DNA of 15,575 nucleotides from an uncultured Candidatus Melainabacteria bacterium (GTDB taxonomy: Bacteria > Cyanobacteriota > Vampirovibrionia > Gastranaerophilales > Gastranaerophilaceae): the NCBI GenBank assembly GCA_934693165.1, contig CAKUUX010000021.1, positions 1 to 15,575 on the forward strand, written 5' to 3'. Positions 5,908-14,049 of this stretch are shown piece after piece. A program made the translations under genes and the position numbers. Position 1 is the first letter of the stretch, and the number at the start of each line of letters is the position of its first letter. Under the pieces are notes generated by a model. That model ran no database searches, was not told where the DNA came from, and saw only the letters and a list, made by a program, of their open reading frames with translations.

Positions 5908-8271
5908 ATGGGACAATTAGAAGAACAAAGTATTTTATCATTAGAATTCAATAAAATTAAAAACATATTATCAAATTTTGCAAAATTGCATCAAAGTCAA
6001 CAATTATGCTTTAATTTGCAGTTGCAAAATGATGTAGAAGCAATTAAGAAAAATTTGCAATATACAAAAGAAGCTAAAGCTATTTTGGATAGAGCAATTG
6101 ATATTCCTGTGGAATTTATCACTCCTACAACGGAGTTTTCAAAAGATAAATTGAATTCTTATTTAAAAGAGGCTGAATTATTAGAGGTTGCTAAATCTTT
6201 AAAAACAGCTCGTTTAATTAAAAACTTTATTAAAGAACATGCTGATGGTACTTTGTTGAAAGAGTTGTCTGACACTGTTTTGACAAATAAAGAATTAGAA
6301 GATGAAATCTTCTCAAAATTTGATGAAGATAATAATGTGAAAGCAGATGCTACTCCAACTTTAGCTCATTTATCAGAAGCTTTAAAAACTCATGAAAATG
6401 ATATCAAAGTTAAAATTAGCGAATATTTATCTAATCCACAGTTCAATGTTCATCTTCAAGAACAAATTTATACATTAAGAGATAATCGTGTTGTATTCCC
6501 TGTTATGGCTAGTTCAAAACGTAAAGTCGCAGGTATTACGCATGACTTCTCTGCAACAAATAAAACAGCTTATATTGAACCATCACAATTGATTCCTCTA
6601 AACAATAAAATTAGAGAATGCAAATCAAGAATTGGTGAAGAAATCCTTAAAATTTTGAAGGATTTAACTAAAAAAGTTAAAACAAATGTTTCTTCACTAG
6701 AAACTAACGAAAAAGTTTTAGCTGAAATAGATTTTCATTTTGCTAAAGCTCGTTATGCAGTTAAAATCAAGGCTGTTGAACCACAATTGGCTGAAAAACC
6801 AATGATTAAATTCACAGAAATGATTCACCCATTATTAATTGGAAATGCATCTGAAATCGTTTCAAATGATTTTTCGATTGGCGAAGGTTATAGAGGCTTA
6901 ATTATTACAGGTAGTAATACAGGTGGTAAAACTGTTACTTTAAAAACTGTAGGTTTATTAGTATTAATGATGAAAGCAGGTTTGTTTGTAACTGCAGCTG
7001 ATGCTGTTATTTATCCTTATGAACATGTTCTTGCTGATATTGGGGATTCACAAAATATTCTTCAAAGTTTATCAACTTTCTCTGGTCACTTGAAAAAAAT
7101 TATTGAAATGTTGAATGAAAGTGATGAAAAAACTTTATGCTTGATTGATGAAATTTGTGCAGGTACAGATCCTCAAGAAGGTGCTATTTTAGCTGAAACT
7201 ATCTTGAATGCAATGAGCAATAAAGGTATTACAACTGTTATTACAACTCACTTTGGTGAATTAAAAACTTTAGAATTCTCAAATGAATACTTTAAAAATG
7301 CAAGTGTTGAATTTGATAAAGAAACTTTAAAACCAACTTATAAATTATTAATTGGTATCCCTGGTATCAGTAATACTTTATTGATTGCGCAAAATTTGGG
7401 TATTGATTCAGAAATTATTAAACAAGCTAAGAATATTCTTGGTTCAAGAAGAAGTCATTCTGCTGTTATTATTGAAAGATTATCAGAAACTCAACAAAAA
7501 CTTGATTCTAACTTGAGAGAAGTTGAATCTATGAAGAAAGAATCTCAACTTCTAAAAGAAGAATTAGAAATTAAAGTTACTGAAATTAACAGAAATAAAA
7601 AGAAAACTATTAAAGATGTTGAACGTAAATTCTATACTGAATTAACAACTGTTAAAAACGAATTGCGTTCTATTTTAGATGACGTAAAACATAATAGAAA
7701 TGAACAATCAATCAGACGTTCATATACAAAAATTTCTCAACTAGAAGATGGCTTTAAATCTCAAGTATCTTCTGTTGATATCAATGAAAATTATGACAAT
7801 TTAGATTTTAGTAAGGTAAAAGTCGGCGACACTATTATGATTAAAGATATTAATCAACCAGTTGTTGTTACAAGTTTACCTGATAAAAACGGCAATGTTG
7901 AAGTCTTGATGGGACAAATTAAAACAAAAGTAAAATGTTCAAAACTTACAAGACTTGATAAAACTTTAGCGAAAAAACCAAAATTAAGAATTGCTTCAAT
8001 CAATTCTTTTGAACACAATTACAAAGGTATCTCAAATACTCTTGATATCAGAGGTTATAGAGTACAAGATGCTTTAGAATTGTTGGAAGACTTTTTAGAT
8101 AAAGCAAGCTTAAATAATCTAACTCCAGTATATGTTATTCATGGTCATGGGACAGGTGCTCTAAAAGCATCAGTGAGAGATTATATTAGCACATCACCAT
8201 ACGTTTCAGCATACAGAGCAGGCGAATCTGCTGAAGGTGGCGACGGCGTTAGTGTTGTTGATTTAGTATAA
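5908..8271 (+). CDS. mutS2: MutS2 ATPase/endonuclease with C-terminal Smr domain
   Basis: A 787-residue protein (numbered from ATG 5908), the typical MutS2 size. It lacks the mismatch-recognition domain of MutS. An N-terminal helical core and clamp precede the ABC-type ATPase: Walker A GSNTGGKT (335-342), the SLSTFSGHLKKI signature, Walker B LIDEICAGTD (D414, E415) and TTHFGELK. A coiled coil (about 520-600) leads to the Smr nuclease domain with LDIRG (712-716) and HGHGTGALK (from 745). MutS2 suppresses recombination in some species, and in Bacillus it acts on collided ribosomes; the role here is not shown. An in-frame TTG at 5887 would add seven residues, but it lies upstream of or within the promoter, so ATG 5908 is preferred. 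Confidence 0.93.
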   Translation: MGQLEEQSILSLEFNKIKNILSNFAKLHQSQQLCFNLQLQNDVEAIKKNLQYTKEAKAILDRAIDIPVEFITPTTEFSKDKLNSYLKEAELLEVAKSLKTARLIKNFIKEHADGTLLKELSDTVLTNKELEDEIFSKFDEDNNVKADATPTLAHLSEALKTHENDIKVKISEYLSNPQFNVHLQEQIYTLRDNRVVFPVMASSKRKVAGITHDFSATNKTAYIEPSQLIPLNNKIRECKSRIGEEILKILKDLTKKVKTNVSSLETNEKVLAEIDFHFAKARYAVKIKAVEPQLAEKPMIKFTEMIHPLLIGNASEIVSNDFSIGEGYRGLIITGSNTGGKTVTLKTVGLLVLMMKAGLFVTAADAVIYPYEHVLADIGDSQNILQSLSTFSGHLKKIIEMLNESDEKTLCLIDEICAGTDPQEGAILAETILNAMSNKGITTVITTHFGELKTLEFSNEYFKNASVEFDKETLKPTYKLLIGIPGISNTLLIAQNLGIDSEIIKQAKNILGSRRSHSAVIIERLSETQQKLDSNLREVESMKKESQLLKEELEIKVTEINRNKKKTIKDVERKFYTELTTVKNELRSILDDVKHNRNEQSIRRSYTKISQLEDGFKSQVSSVDINENYDNLDFSKVKVGDTIMIKDINQPVVVTSLPDKNGNVEVLMGQIKTKVKCSKLTRLDKTLAKKPKLRIASINSFEHNYKGISNTLDIRGYRVQDALELLEDFLDKASLNNLTPVYVIHGHGTGALKASVRDYISTSPYVSAYRAGESAEGGDGVSVVDLV

Positions 8272-8367
8272 TAAGTTATGTAAAAATTTACTCTCTTTTG
8301 CAGACATGACACTATTTTTGAGTGAAAATAATAAAGTTAGTGTTTATATTTTATTATTGGAGAGTAT

Positions 8368-9441
8368 ATGGTTAGTCAAGTTATGACAAATGACGAATTT
8401 GAAGCTTTGTTGTCAAAATATGATTACAAATTTCAAAAAGGTGATTTGGTTAAAGGTACTGTTTGTGGGTATGATTCAGACGGTGCAATTGTAGAAATTG
8501 GTAGTAAATCTGCTGCTAGTGTTTCAGAAAGAGAAGTTACACTTAATGAAGGTGAAAAACTTCAAGATGTTTTGGTTAAGGGAGAAACTTACGAGTTTTT
8601 AATTTTAAGAGAACAAGATGATGAAGATGGTAAATATATTTTATCTCGTAAGAAGGTTGAACAAGCTTATGTTTGGAAAGAACTAGAACAAATAAAAGAA
8701 AAAGATGAAGTTATTGTTGCATCAGTTATTTCAAAAACAAAAGGTGGTTTGATAGTTGACGTTCAAGGCTTAAAGGGTTTTGTTCCAATGAGTCAACTTT
8801 CAATTAGAGAAGAAGAATATAAAGCTGGAGAAAAGCTTGAATTACGTATTCTTACTCTTGATGCACAACAAAATAATTTCGTTTTATCAAATAAAAAAGC
8901 TATTAATGATACAGATGAAGAAACAAAACAAAATCTATTCTCTCAAATAGAAGTAGGTCAAATTTTGAAAGGCGAAGTTGTAAGAATTGCAGATTTCGGT
9001 GCATTTGTAGATTTAGGTGGTATTGATGGCTTGTTGCCGTTGTCACAAATGTCTTGGAAATGGGTTGAACATCCGAAAGACGTTGTTAAATTGCGTGAAA
9101 AAATCGAAGTTGAAGTTATCGGAATTGATAACGATAAACAAAGAGTTAGCTTAAGTTTGAAATCTCTTCAACCTGATCCTTGGGTAGAAGCTGAAAAGGT
9201 TATCCAAGAAGGTTCAGTTAGAGAAGGTGTTATCACAAGACTTAAAAACTTTGGAGCATTTGTAGAAGTTTTTGATGGTGTTGAAGCGTTACTTCCAGAA
9301 GATGAAGTTCTTCAATATCAAAATTCACACAATGTTATCTTAAAAGTTGGCGATAGAATTGAAACTTGTGTTACAAAATTCAATCCTGCTGACAAGAGAA
9401 TTTCTTTATCTGTAAAGGTTAAAACTCCTGCAACAGTTTAG
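8368..9441 (+). CDS. rpsA: Ribosomal protein S1-like protein with four S1 domains
   Basis: The 357-residue protein consists of four S1/OB RNA-binding repeats: about 23-96 (divergent), 112-177, 195-266 and 281-351. The last two are the most canonical, with IADFGAFVDLGGIDGLLP (207-224) and LKNFGAFVEVFDGVEALLP (292-310). Four domains resemble the short S1 of Firmicutes and Cyanobacteria (three or four) rather than the six-domain proteobacterial protein. It probably helps mRNA bind the 30S subunit, which is interesting beside several starts without a Shine-Dalgarno sequence. Its own ATG has one, GGAGAG at 8359-8364. No clear promoter or terminator is visible. Its last 23 bases overlap the end of maf on the other strand. 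Confidence 0.88.
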   Translation: MVSQVMTNDEFEALLSKYDYKFQKGDLVKGTVCGYDSDGAIVEIGSKSAASVSEREVTLNEGEKLQDVLVKGETYEFLILREQDDEDGKYILSRKKVEQAYVWKELEQIKEKDEVIVASVISKTKGGLIVDVQGLKGFVPMSQLSIREEEYKAGEKLELRILTLDAQQNNFVLSNKKAINDTDEETKQNLFSQIEVGQILKGEVVRIADFGAFVDLGGIDGLLPLSQMSWKWVEHPKDVVKLREKIEVEVIGIDNDKQRVSLSLKSLQPDPWVEAEKVIQEGSVREGVITRLKNFGAFVEVFDGVEALLPEDEVLQYQNSHNVILKVGDRIETCVTKFNPADKRISLSVKVKTPATV

Positions 9442-9982
9442 ATAAAGAGTCTGATGAAAGTCCAATAATATTATCAAAACTTCCGTCTAAGTTTTTGACA
9501 AAACCAGACGGAAGTTCTTGTATTCCGTATGAACCTGCTTTATCATAAGGTTTAAAATCATTTATATAGGATGTAATAATCTCATCTGAAAGTTTATTAA
9601 ATTCAACATAACTTGTAGTTGAATCTATTTTTGTTGTATTTGTTTTAGTGTCAATTACGCAAATTGAAGTAACTACAAAATGTCTTTTGCCTGAAAGAGT
9701 TTCTAGCATTAATTTTGCTTCATTAAAGTCTTTTGGTTTTCCTAAAACTTTGTCATCTAATACGACAACCGTGTCAGCGCCAATAACTAAACAGTCCTCG
9801 TTTATGTTGTCAGCTACAGCTCTAGCTTTTCCAAACGCAAGTCTTTCAATCTCTTGATAAGAAAAATGTGAGTGGTCAAATTCTTCCACAAAAGGTGATT
9901 TTACGACTTCAAATGTCAATCCCATTTTTGATAGAATTTGTTTACGTCTAGGAGAGCCTGATGCCAAGATTAAATTTTTCAT
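9419..9982 (-). CDS. maf: Maf-family nucleotide pyrophosphatase
   Basis: A 187-residue Maf protein. These enzymes hydrolyse non-canonical or excess nucleoside triphosphates (dTTP/UTP for the YhdE type) to monophosphates. Visible motifs are the N-terminal LASGSPRRKQIL (6-17), GADTVVVLDDKVLGKPKD (68-85) with the catalytic-base aspartate D70, and KAGSYGIQ (148-155), which favours the dTTP/UTP class over the m7GTP class. Maf was first described as a septum-formation inhibitor in Bacillus, so its place behind division and wall genes is notable. The start overlaps the nadE stop as TAATG. It is the last gene of the minus-strand operon and no terminator is visible behind it. Confidence 0.92.
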   Translation of the reverse strand: MKNLILASGSPRRKQILSKMGLTFEVVKSPFVEEFDHSHFSYQEIERLAFGKARAVADNINEDCLVIGADTVVVLDDKVLGKPKDFNEAKLMLETLSGKRHFVVTSICVIDTKTNTTKIDSTTSYVEFNKLSDEIITSYINDFKPYDKAGSYGIQELPSGFVKNLDGSFDNIIGLSSDSLSKLLQEF

Positions 9983-11346
9983 TAATAATCCTTTGATGTG
10001 ATTGGAAGCTTAAGATTTGAACAGAACGAATTTTCTGTAAGTCTTATGCCTAAACAAGCTTGTCTACGTTTAAATTCGTTGTGGTAGAATTTTTTCACTA
10101 CGTTATCTACAAGTGTTTTATCATATTTTGCGTAGATATCTTCAATTGAGTATTCATCTTCAAAATACATAGTGATAATATCATCAAGTACTGCATAATC
10201 TGGCAATGAATCTTGGTCTTTTTGATTTGGTCTAAGTTCAGCAGATGGAGCTTTTGTGATGATATTTTGAGGAATGATTTCGCCATTTCTGTTAATCCAA
10301 TTAGCAAGTGCGTAAACTCTTGTTTTAGTTAAGTCTGCGATTAGGTTTAAACCACCACACATATCGCCATAAAGTGTTCCGTAACCAGTTGCTACTTCTG
10401 ATTTGTTGCCAGTTGAGAGTAGTAAGTAACCATCTCTATTTGCTTTAAACATCAAGATTACGCCTCTTAGACGTGATTGTAAGTTTTCTTCAGCTAAATC
10501 ACCTTTATTTTCTTTTGCAACATTTTCCATAAAACTATTGAACAATGGAGTGATTGAAACTTCTTCTGTCGAAATACCTGTATTCTTTACTAATTCTAAA
10601 GAATCCTTGATACTTCCTTCTGATGAATACATTGAAGGCAACATAACAGTGTGAACATTTTCAGCACCAATAGCATCTTTTGCTAGTACTGCAGTTAAAG
10701 CTGAATCAATACCACCTGAAAGTCCAAGAATTACTTTTTTAAATCCACAATTTTCCATATATTCTTTTAGTGCATAAGTTAGAACTTTGTATTCTTGTTC
10801 TTCATCTGGTAAAAATTCTTCTTCTGCAAGATGTTTGAAATCAACTTCATAAGTTGCTTCTTCACAGATAGGAAGCTGAATTACAAGTTCGTTATCTTTA
10901 TTTTTCACAAAGCTTTGACCTGCATAAATATTTTCATCGGCCATCATAATTGGATTTACGAAAATAAAATCTGAATGTGTAGTGATATTTTCTATTAAAT
11001 TTTCTGAGCCTTTTATAGTGAAGTAGCTATTTTTAGCTAAGATATATAAGTCGCAATTAATGTTTTCGCTATATTTTTCGCTTACGTAAACTTTTTTGTT
11101 TTCATATTCAAAATAATCATTTTTTACATCATAAACTTTTCCGTTTTGAACAAGAATTGTCCCGAATACGAAAGTTTTTTCAGGATATTTTAAAGCGATT
11201 TTTTCGTAATAATCAAAAGATTTTTTAGAAAATTTTAATGAAGGAAATACCGATAATCCATCAAAATCCAGATATTTGTCTAAAACTTGTTCGTTGTAAT
11301 TAAAATCTGCATATTTAAGTTTTAACTGAAAAATTTTAATGTTCAT
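9982..11346 (-). CDS. nadE: NAD+ synthetase with degenerate glutaminase-like N-domain
   Basis: A 454-residue protein that amidates deamido-NAD to NAD using ATP. The synthetase domain (about 180-454) is intact: PP-loop LSGGIDSAL (209-217), LQSRLRGVILMF, LLLSTGNKSEVATGYGTLYGD and KAPSAELRPNQKDQDSLPDY. The N-terminal 165 residues still align with the nitrilase domain of glutamine-dependent enzymes (FVFGTILVQNGKVYD; YAGQSFVKNKDNELV), but the domain is about 100 residues short and its E-K-C triad is gone. The expected Glu of FPE is Ser (FPS, S36), and the block holding the CED nucleophile cysteine is missing. Family enzymes with that domain are usually 540-680 residues. The enzyme is therefore likely ammonia-dependent or fed by another glutaminase (inference). 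A GGAGG Shine-Dalgarno sequence precedes the ATG, two bases after the ftsQ stop. Confidence 0.92.
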   Translation of the reverse strand: MNIKIFQLKLKYADFNYNEQVLDKYLDFDGLSVFPSLKFSKKSFDYYEKIALKYPEKTFVFGTILVQNGKVYDVKNDYFEYENKKVYVSEKYSENINCDLYILAKNSYFTIKGSENLIENITTHSDFIFVNPIMMADENIYAGQSFVKNKDNELVIQLPICEEATYEVDFKHLAEEEFLPDEEQEYKVLTYALKEYMENCGFKKVILGLSGGIDSALTAVLAKDAIGAENVHTVMLPSMYSSEGSIKDSLELVKNTGISTEEVSITPLFNSFMENVAKENKGDLAEENLQSRLRGVILMFKANRDGYLLLSTGNKSEVATGYGTLYGDMCGGLNLIADLTKTRVYALANWINRNGEIIPQNIITKAPSAELRPNQKDQDSLPDYAVLDDIITMYFEDEYSIEDIYAKYDKTLVDNVVKKFYHNEFKRRQACLGIRLTENSFCSNLKLPITSKDY

Positions 11347-11348
11347 AC

Positions 11349-12215
11349 CTAATCCTCCAATTTAATGTAATTTGCGTTATCCCAACGCAAATCTAAATAT
11401 TTAATTTTCTTATCAAGATTTACTATTTGAGGTAAAATTGATGGCAATCTTTTAATTCTGTTGAAGATTGTTTCATCAACTTCACCAAGTCTAATATTAA
11501 CTTCTGGTAGTTTTACATAAACATCTCTAGGGTTTCTAAAATCAATATATTCAATATGTGATTTAGAAGTTGCCTCAATAGTTTTTGCAAGTCTTTCAAT
11601 AAGTGCAATTTTATCAGGAGTCCAGTGTCTATAATCATCTCCACGAACTCCGTATGACAATACTCTGATAGTTTTGTATTTTGGATCAAGTGGCAAATAG
11701 TCTTTACCAATTAACTTTCCACCTTTTGCAAAGAATGCAACTGGTTCAACGTCTGGCGCTGGAGCAATTGTTATTACAGGTTTTCTTTCTTTGATAATAA
11801 CCAATAATCTTGCAGGTAACCAAAAACGACGAATATATACATCTTCTACTGGTTCAAGTAATAAGATATCTTTTTTCAAAATGTCTGTATTGTACAAATA
11901 TATTGGCATTCTTGGAACTTGGTTTTGTCTTAAAGCTCTCAAAATTTTTACAGAAGGCACAATATTATTGTTTACAATTTCAAGTGAGCCGTTATGTACA
12001 CTGTTGAAAGCATTAGGGCTCATGTACCAATATTTTAGTCTTAATGCAAAATATAGGCAGAAAATAAGAAAGATTACCATTAAAAAGCGCAAAAGTTTCT
12101 TAAATCTTTTTAACCAGGTAAAGGATTTACGAGAATGTCGTTCTTTTTTGTTTTTCAACATTCTTTCTCTAATTTCTTTTTCGCTAAAAACTACATCAAT
12201 TTGCTCATCAGACAT
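11349..12215 (-). CDS. ftsQ: Cell division protein FtsQ/DivIB-like
   Basis: A 288-residue single-pass membrane protein. A basic cytoplasmic tail (1-40, rich in K/R) precedes one transmembrane helix (about 41-59, LLRFLMVIFLIFCLYFALR). Outside follow a POTRA-like segment (about 70-140, with IYLYNTDILKKDILLLEPVEDVYIRRFWLPARLLVIIKERKPV) and a C-terminal beta domain ending in IKYLDLRWDNANYIKL, where the YIDLR-like pattern is typical of FtsQ. The protein links FtsB/FtsL and early division proteins in the divisome. Sequence conservation of the family is low, so topology, the POTRA pattern and its place after murC-murB-ddl carry the call. Only two bases separate it from ddl and two from nadE. Confidence 0.85.
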   Translation of the reverse strand: MSDEQIDVVFSEKEIRERMLKNKKERHSRKSFTWLKRFKKLLRFLMVIFLIFCLYFALRLKYWYMSPNAFNSVHNGSLEIVNNNIVPSVKILRALRQNQVPRMPIYLYNTDILKKDILLLEPVEDVYIRRFWLPARLLVIIKERKPVITIAPAPDVEPVAFFAKGGKLIGKDYLPLDPKYKTIRVLSYGVRGDDYRHWTPDKIALIERLAKTIEATSKSHIEYIDFRNPRDVYVKLPEVNIRLGEVDETIFNRIKRLPSILPQIVNLDKKIKYLDLRWDNANYIKLED

Positions 12216-12217
12216 AA

Positions 12218-13168
12218 TTATTTATTAAGCCCACAACTATTTAATATCGTCAACACAAGTGTATCATAATCAATACCGATTGCCAAGGCTTGAGCTGGTA
12301 AATCACTTGTATCTGTCATACCTGGACTTGTATTTATTTCTAAGAAATGAGGAGTTTCTCCTGTAACCATAAAGTCTACTCTTGAAACACCACTGCATCC
12401 TGCTGTAATATGTGATTTTACTGCAAAATCTTTAATCTTTTCTGTAGCTTCTTTGCTTAGTTTTGCAGGTAGGATGAATTCTGATAATCCTTTTGTATAT
12501 TTTGCATCAAAATCATACCATTCAGTTTTTGTCATAATTTGTAGAATTTCTGTTGCAAAAACTCTTCCTTCGTTTTCTAAAACGCCTACTGTTACGAAAA
12601 ATCCGTTTACAAATTCTTCAATTAACACATCATCGTTATATTTGATAGCTTCTTCGTAAGCTTGTTTTAATTCTTCTGGAGTGTTTACTTTTGTCATACC
12701 AAAACTGGAACCTTCAGAAACAGGTTTTGTAATAATTGGGTATTTTAAATCTTTTGTTTTTTCTTTAACATCTTCACCCTTTCTTACAAATACTGACTTG
12801 ATTAATGGAATTTCTGGACATGTTGCAAGAATTCTTTTTGTGTATTCTTTGTTCATGCAGATTGAGGATGCCATAACGCCACAACCTGTATATGGAATTT
12901 TAAGAATTTCTAATAAACCTTGAATACATCCGTCTTCTCCATATTTACCGTGAAGAGCGATGTATGCGTATTCGATTTTTTTATCTTTTAGTGTTTGTGC
13001 AATATTTTCGTCTACGTATATTAATTCAGCATTGCTGTAGCCTAATCTTTTTAATGCCTCAAAACAGTTTTTACCAGAACGTTTAGAAACTTCTGCTTCT
13101 GATGACATTCCTCCACAAAGTACTGCTACACGTGCGTTTTTATCTATTTTTGGAATAATATTGTACAT
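12218..13168 (-). CDS. ddl: D-alanine--D-alanine ligase
   Basis: At 316 residues this ATP-grasp enzyme is of usual length and joins two D-alanines for the peptidoglycan stem peptide. Motifs in order are GGMSSEAEVSKRSG (19-32), LHGKYGEDGCIQG (72-84), KPVSEGSSFGM (148-158), YDFDAKYTKG (218-227), RVDF (263-266) and LEINTSPGMT (276-285) with metal ligands E277 and N279. One oddity: where E. coli DdlB has GPE with a ribose-contacting Glu, this protein reads GFF (189-191). A good Shine-Dalgarno sequence, GGGAGAAAG, precedes the ATG. The start lies 25 bases inside the end of murB, so the genes are coupled. Confidence 0.95.
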   Translation of the reverse strand: MYNIIPKIDKNARVAVLCGGMSSEAEVSKRSGKNCFEALKRLGYSNAELIYVDENIAQTLKDKKIEYAYIALHGKYGEDGCIQGLLEILKIPYTGCGVMASSICMNKEYTKRILATCPEIPLIKSVFVRKGEDVKEKTKDLKYPIITKPVSEGSSFGMTKVNTPEELKQAYEEAIKYNDDVLIEEFVNGFFVTVGVLENEGRVFATEILQIMTKTEWYDFDAKYTKGLSEFILPAKLSKEATEKIKDFAVKSHITAGCSGVSRVDFMVTGETPHFLEINTSPGMTDTSDLPAQALAIGIDYDTLVLTILNSCGLNK

Positions 13169-14046
13169 ATTTCTTTCTCCCTATCAGTTTGTTTACCGAA
13201 GTATTTGACTTCTGGTCTTAATTTTACATTATATTTTTCTTTAACTTTATTGTACATCATCAACATCAATTCTAATACGTCAGTTGAAGTTGCATTATTA
13301 TCATTAATTATAAAGTTTGCGTGGTTTTCAAAAACTTTTGCCCCACCAATTTTAAATGATTTTGCACCAATTTCGTCAAGCATTCTTCCTGCTGAATCAC
13401 CTTCTGGATTTCTAAATATGCTACCTACATTTGGTAAAGCTTGTGGTTGGTGAGCTTTTCTGAATTCACGATTATTTAAAATTGTTTGTTTAATTTCTTC
13501 TTTATTTCCTTTTTTTAGTTCAAATTCTGTATCTAAAAGGATGTATGGCTTTGATTGTAGAATTGAGGTTCTGTAACTAAATCCTAATTCATTTTTAGGT
13601 AATTCAATAACTTCTTTTTTTTCTGTATCAAAAACTTTTACTTTAATTAGATTGTCAGAAATGCATTGCTTGTGCGCAGAAGCGTTCATATAAATGTTTC
13701 CACCGATTGAACCTGGAAACCCTGACATAAATTCAAACCCTGTTAAGCTTTGTTCCATGCACGCTCTTGATAGAACAGCCCCTCTTACGCCTGCTAATGA
13801 GGTTACAGTGCAATTATTTATAGTGAAGGAGTTCATTTTTTGCGTGCAAATTATATCTTGCTCTACTTCTGTTGATGAAAATAATACATTTGAAAATCCC
13901 CCAAAAATCAGAGGTTTATTCAATTTTTCTAACAAATATAAAAATTCGTTGACAGATTTAGGGTAATAAAGATTTTTTACCTTACCACCAATTTTAAAGT
14001 AAGAAACTTCTTTTAATTCTAAATCATGTCTAACTTCTATTTCCAA
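13144..14046 (-). CDS. murB: UDP-N-acetylenolpyruvoylglucosamine reductase
   Basis: A 300-residue FAD enzyme that reduces UDP-GlcNAc-enolpyruvate to UDP-MurNAc with NADPH. The FAD-binding part shows FGGFSNVLF (48-56) and GFEFMSGFPGSIGGNIYMNAS (from 103). The catalytic residues are recognisable: R159 in FSYRTS, S209 in VGSIFRNP (proton donor) and E279 in LRPEVKYFG. The short length fits the type II MurB found in Gram-positives and other lineages, which lacks the extra loop of the E. coli enzyme. It starts three bases after murC and overlaps ddl at its 3' end. The last residues (FGKQTDREKEICTILFQK) run past the conserved end and exist mainly because of that overlap. Confidence 0.95.
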   Translation of the reverse strand: MEIEVRHDLELKEVSYFKIGGKVKNLYYPKSVNEFLYLLEKLNKPLIFGGFSNVLFSSTEVEQDIICTQKMNSFTINNCTVTSLAGVRGAVLSRACMEQSLTGFEFMSGFPGSIGGNIYMNASAHKQCISDNLIKVKVFDTEKKEVIELPKNELGFSYRTSILQSKPYILLDTEFELKKGNKEEIKQTILNNREFRKAHQPQALPNVGSIFRNPEGDSAGRMLDEIGAKSFKIGGAKVFENHANFIINDNNATSTDVLELMLMMYNKVKEKYNVKLRPEVKYFGKQTDREKEICTILFQK

Positions 14047-14049
14047 AAT

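Noticed and set aside
11791..12228. 145-codon plus-strand frame opposite ftsQ
   Set aside because: It is antisense to a gene with clear domain structure and tight operon spacing, and its translation shows no recognisable motif.
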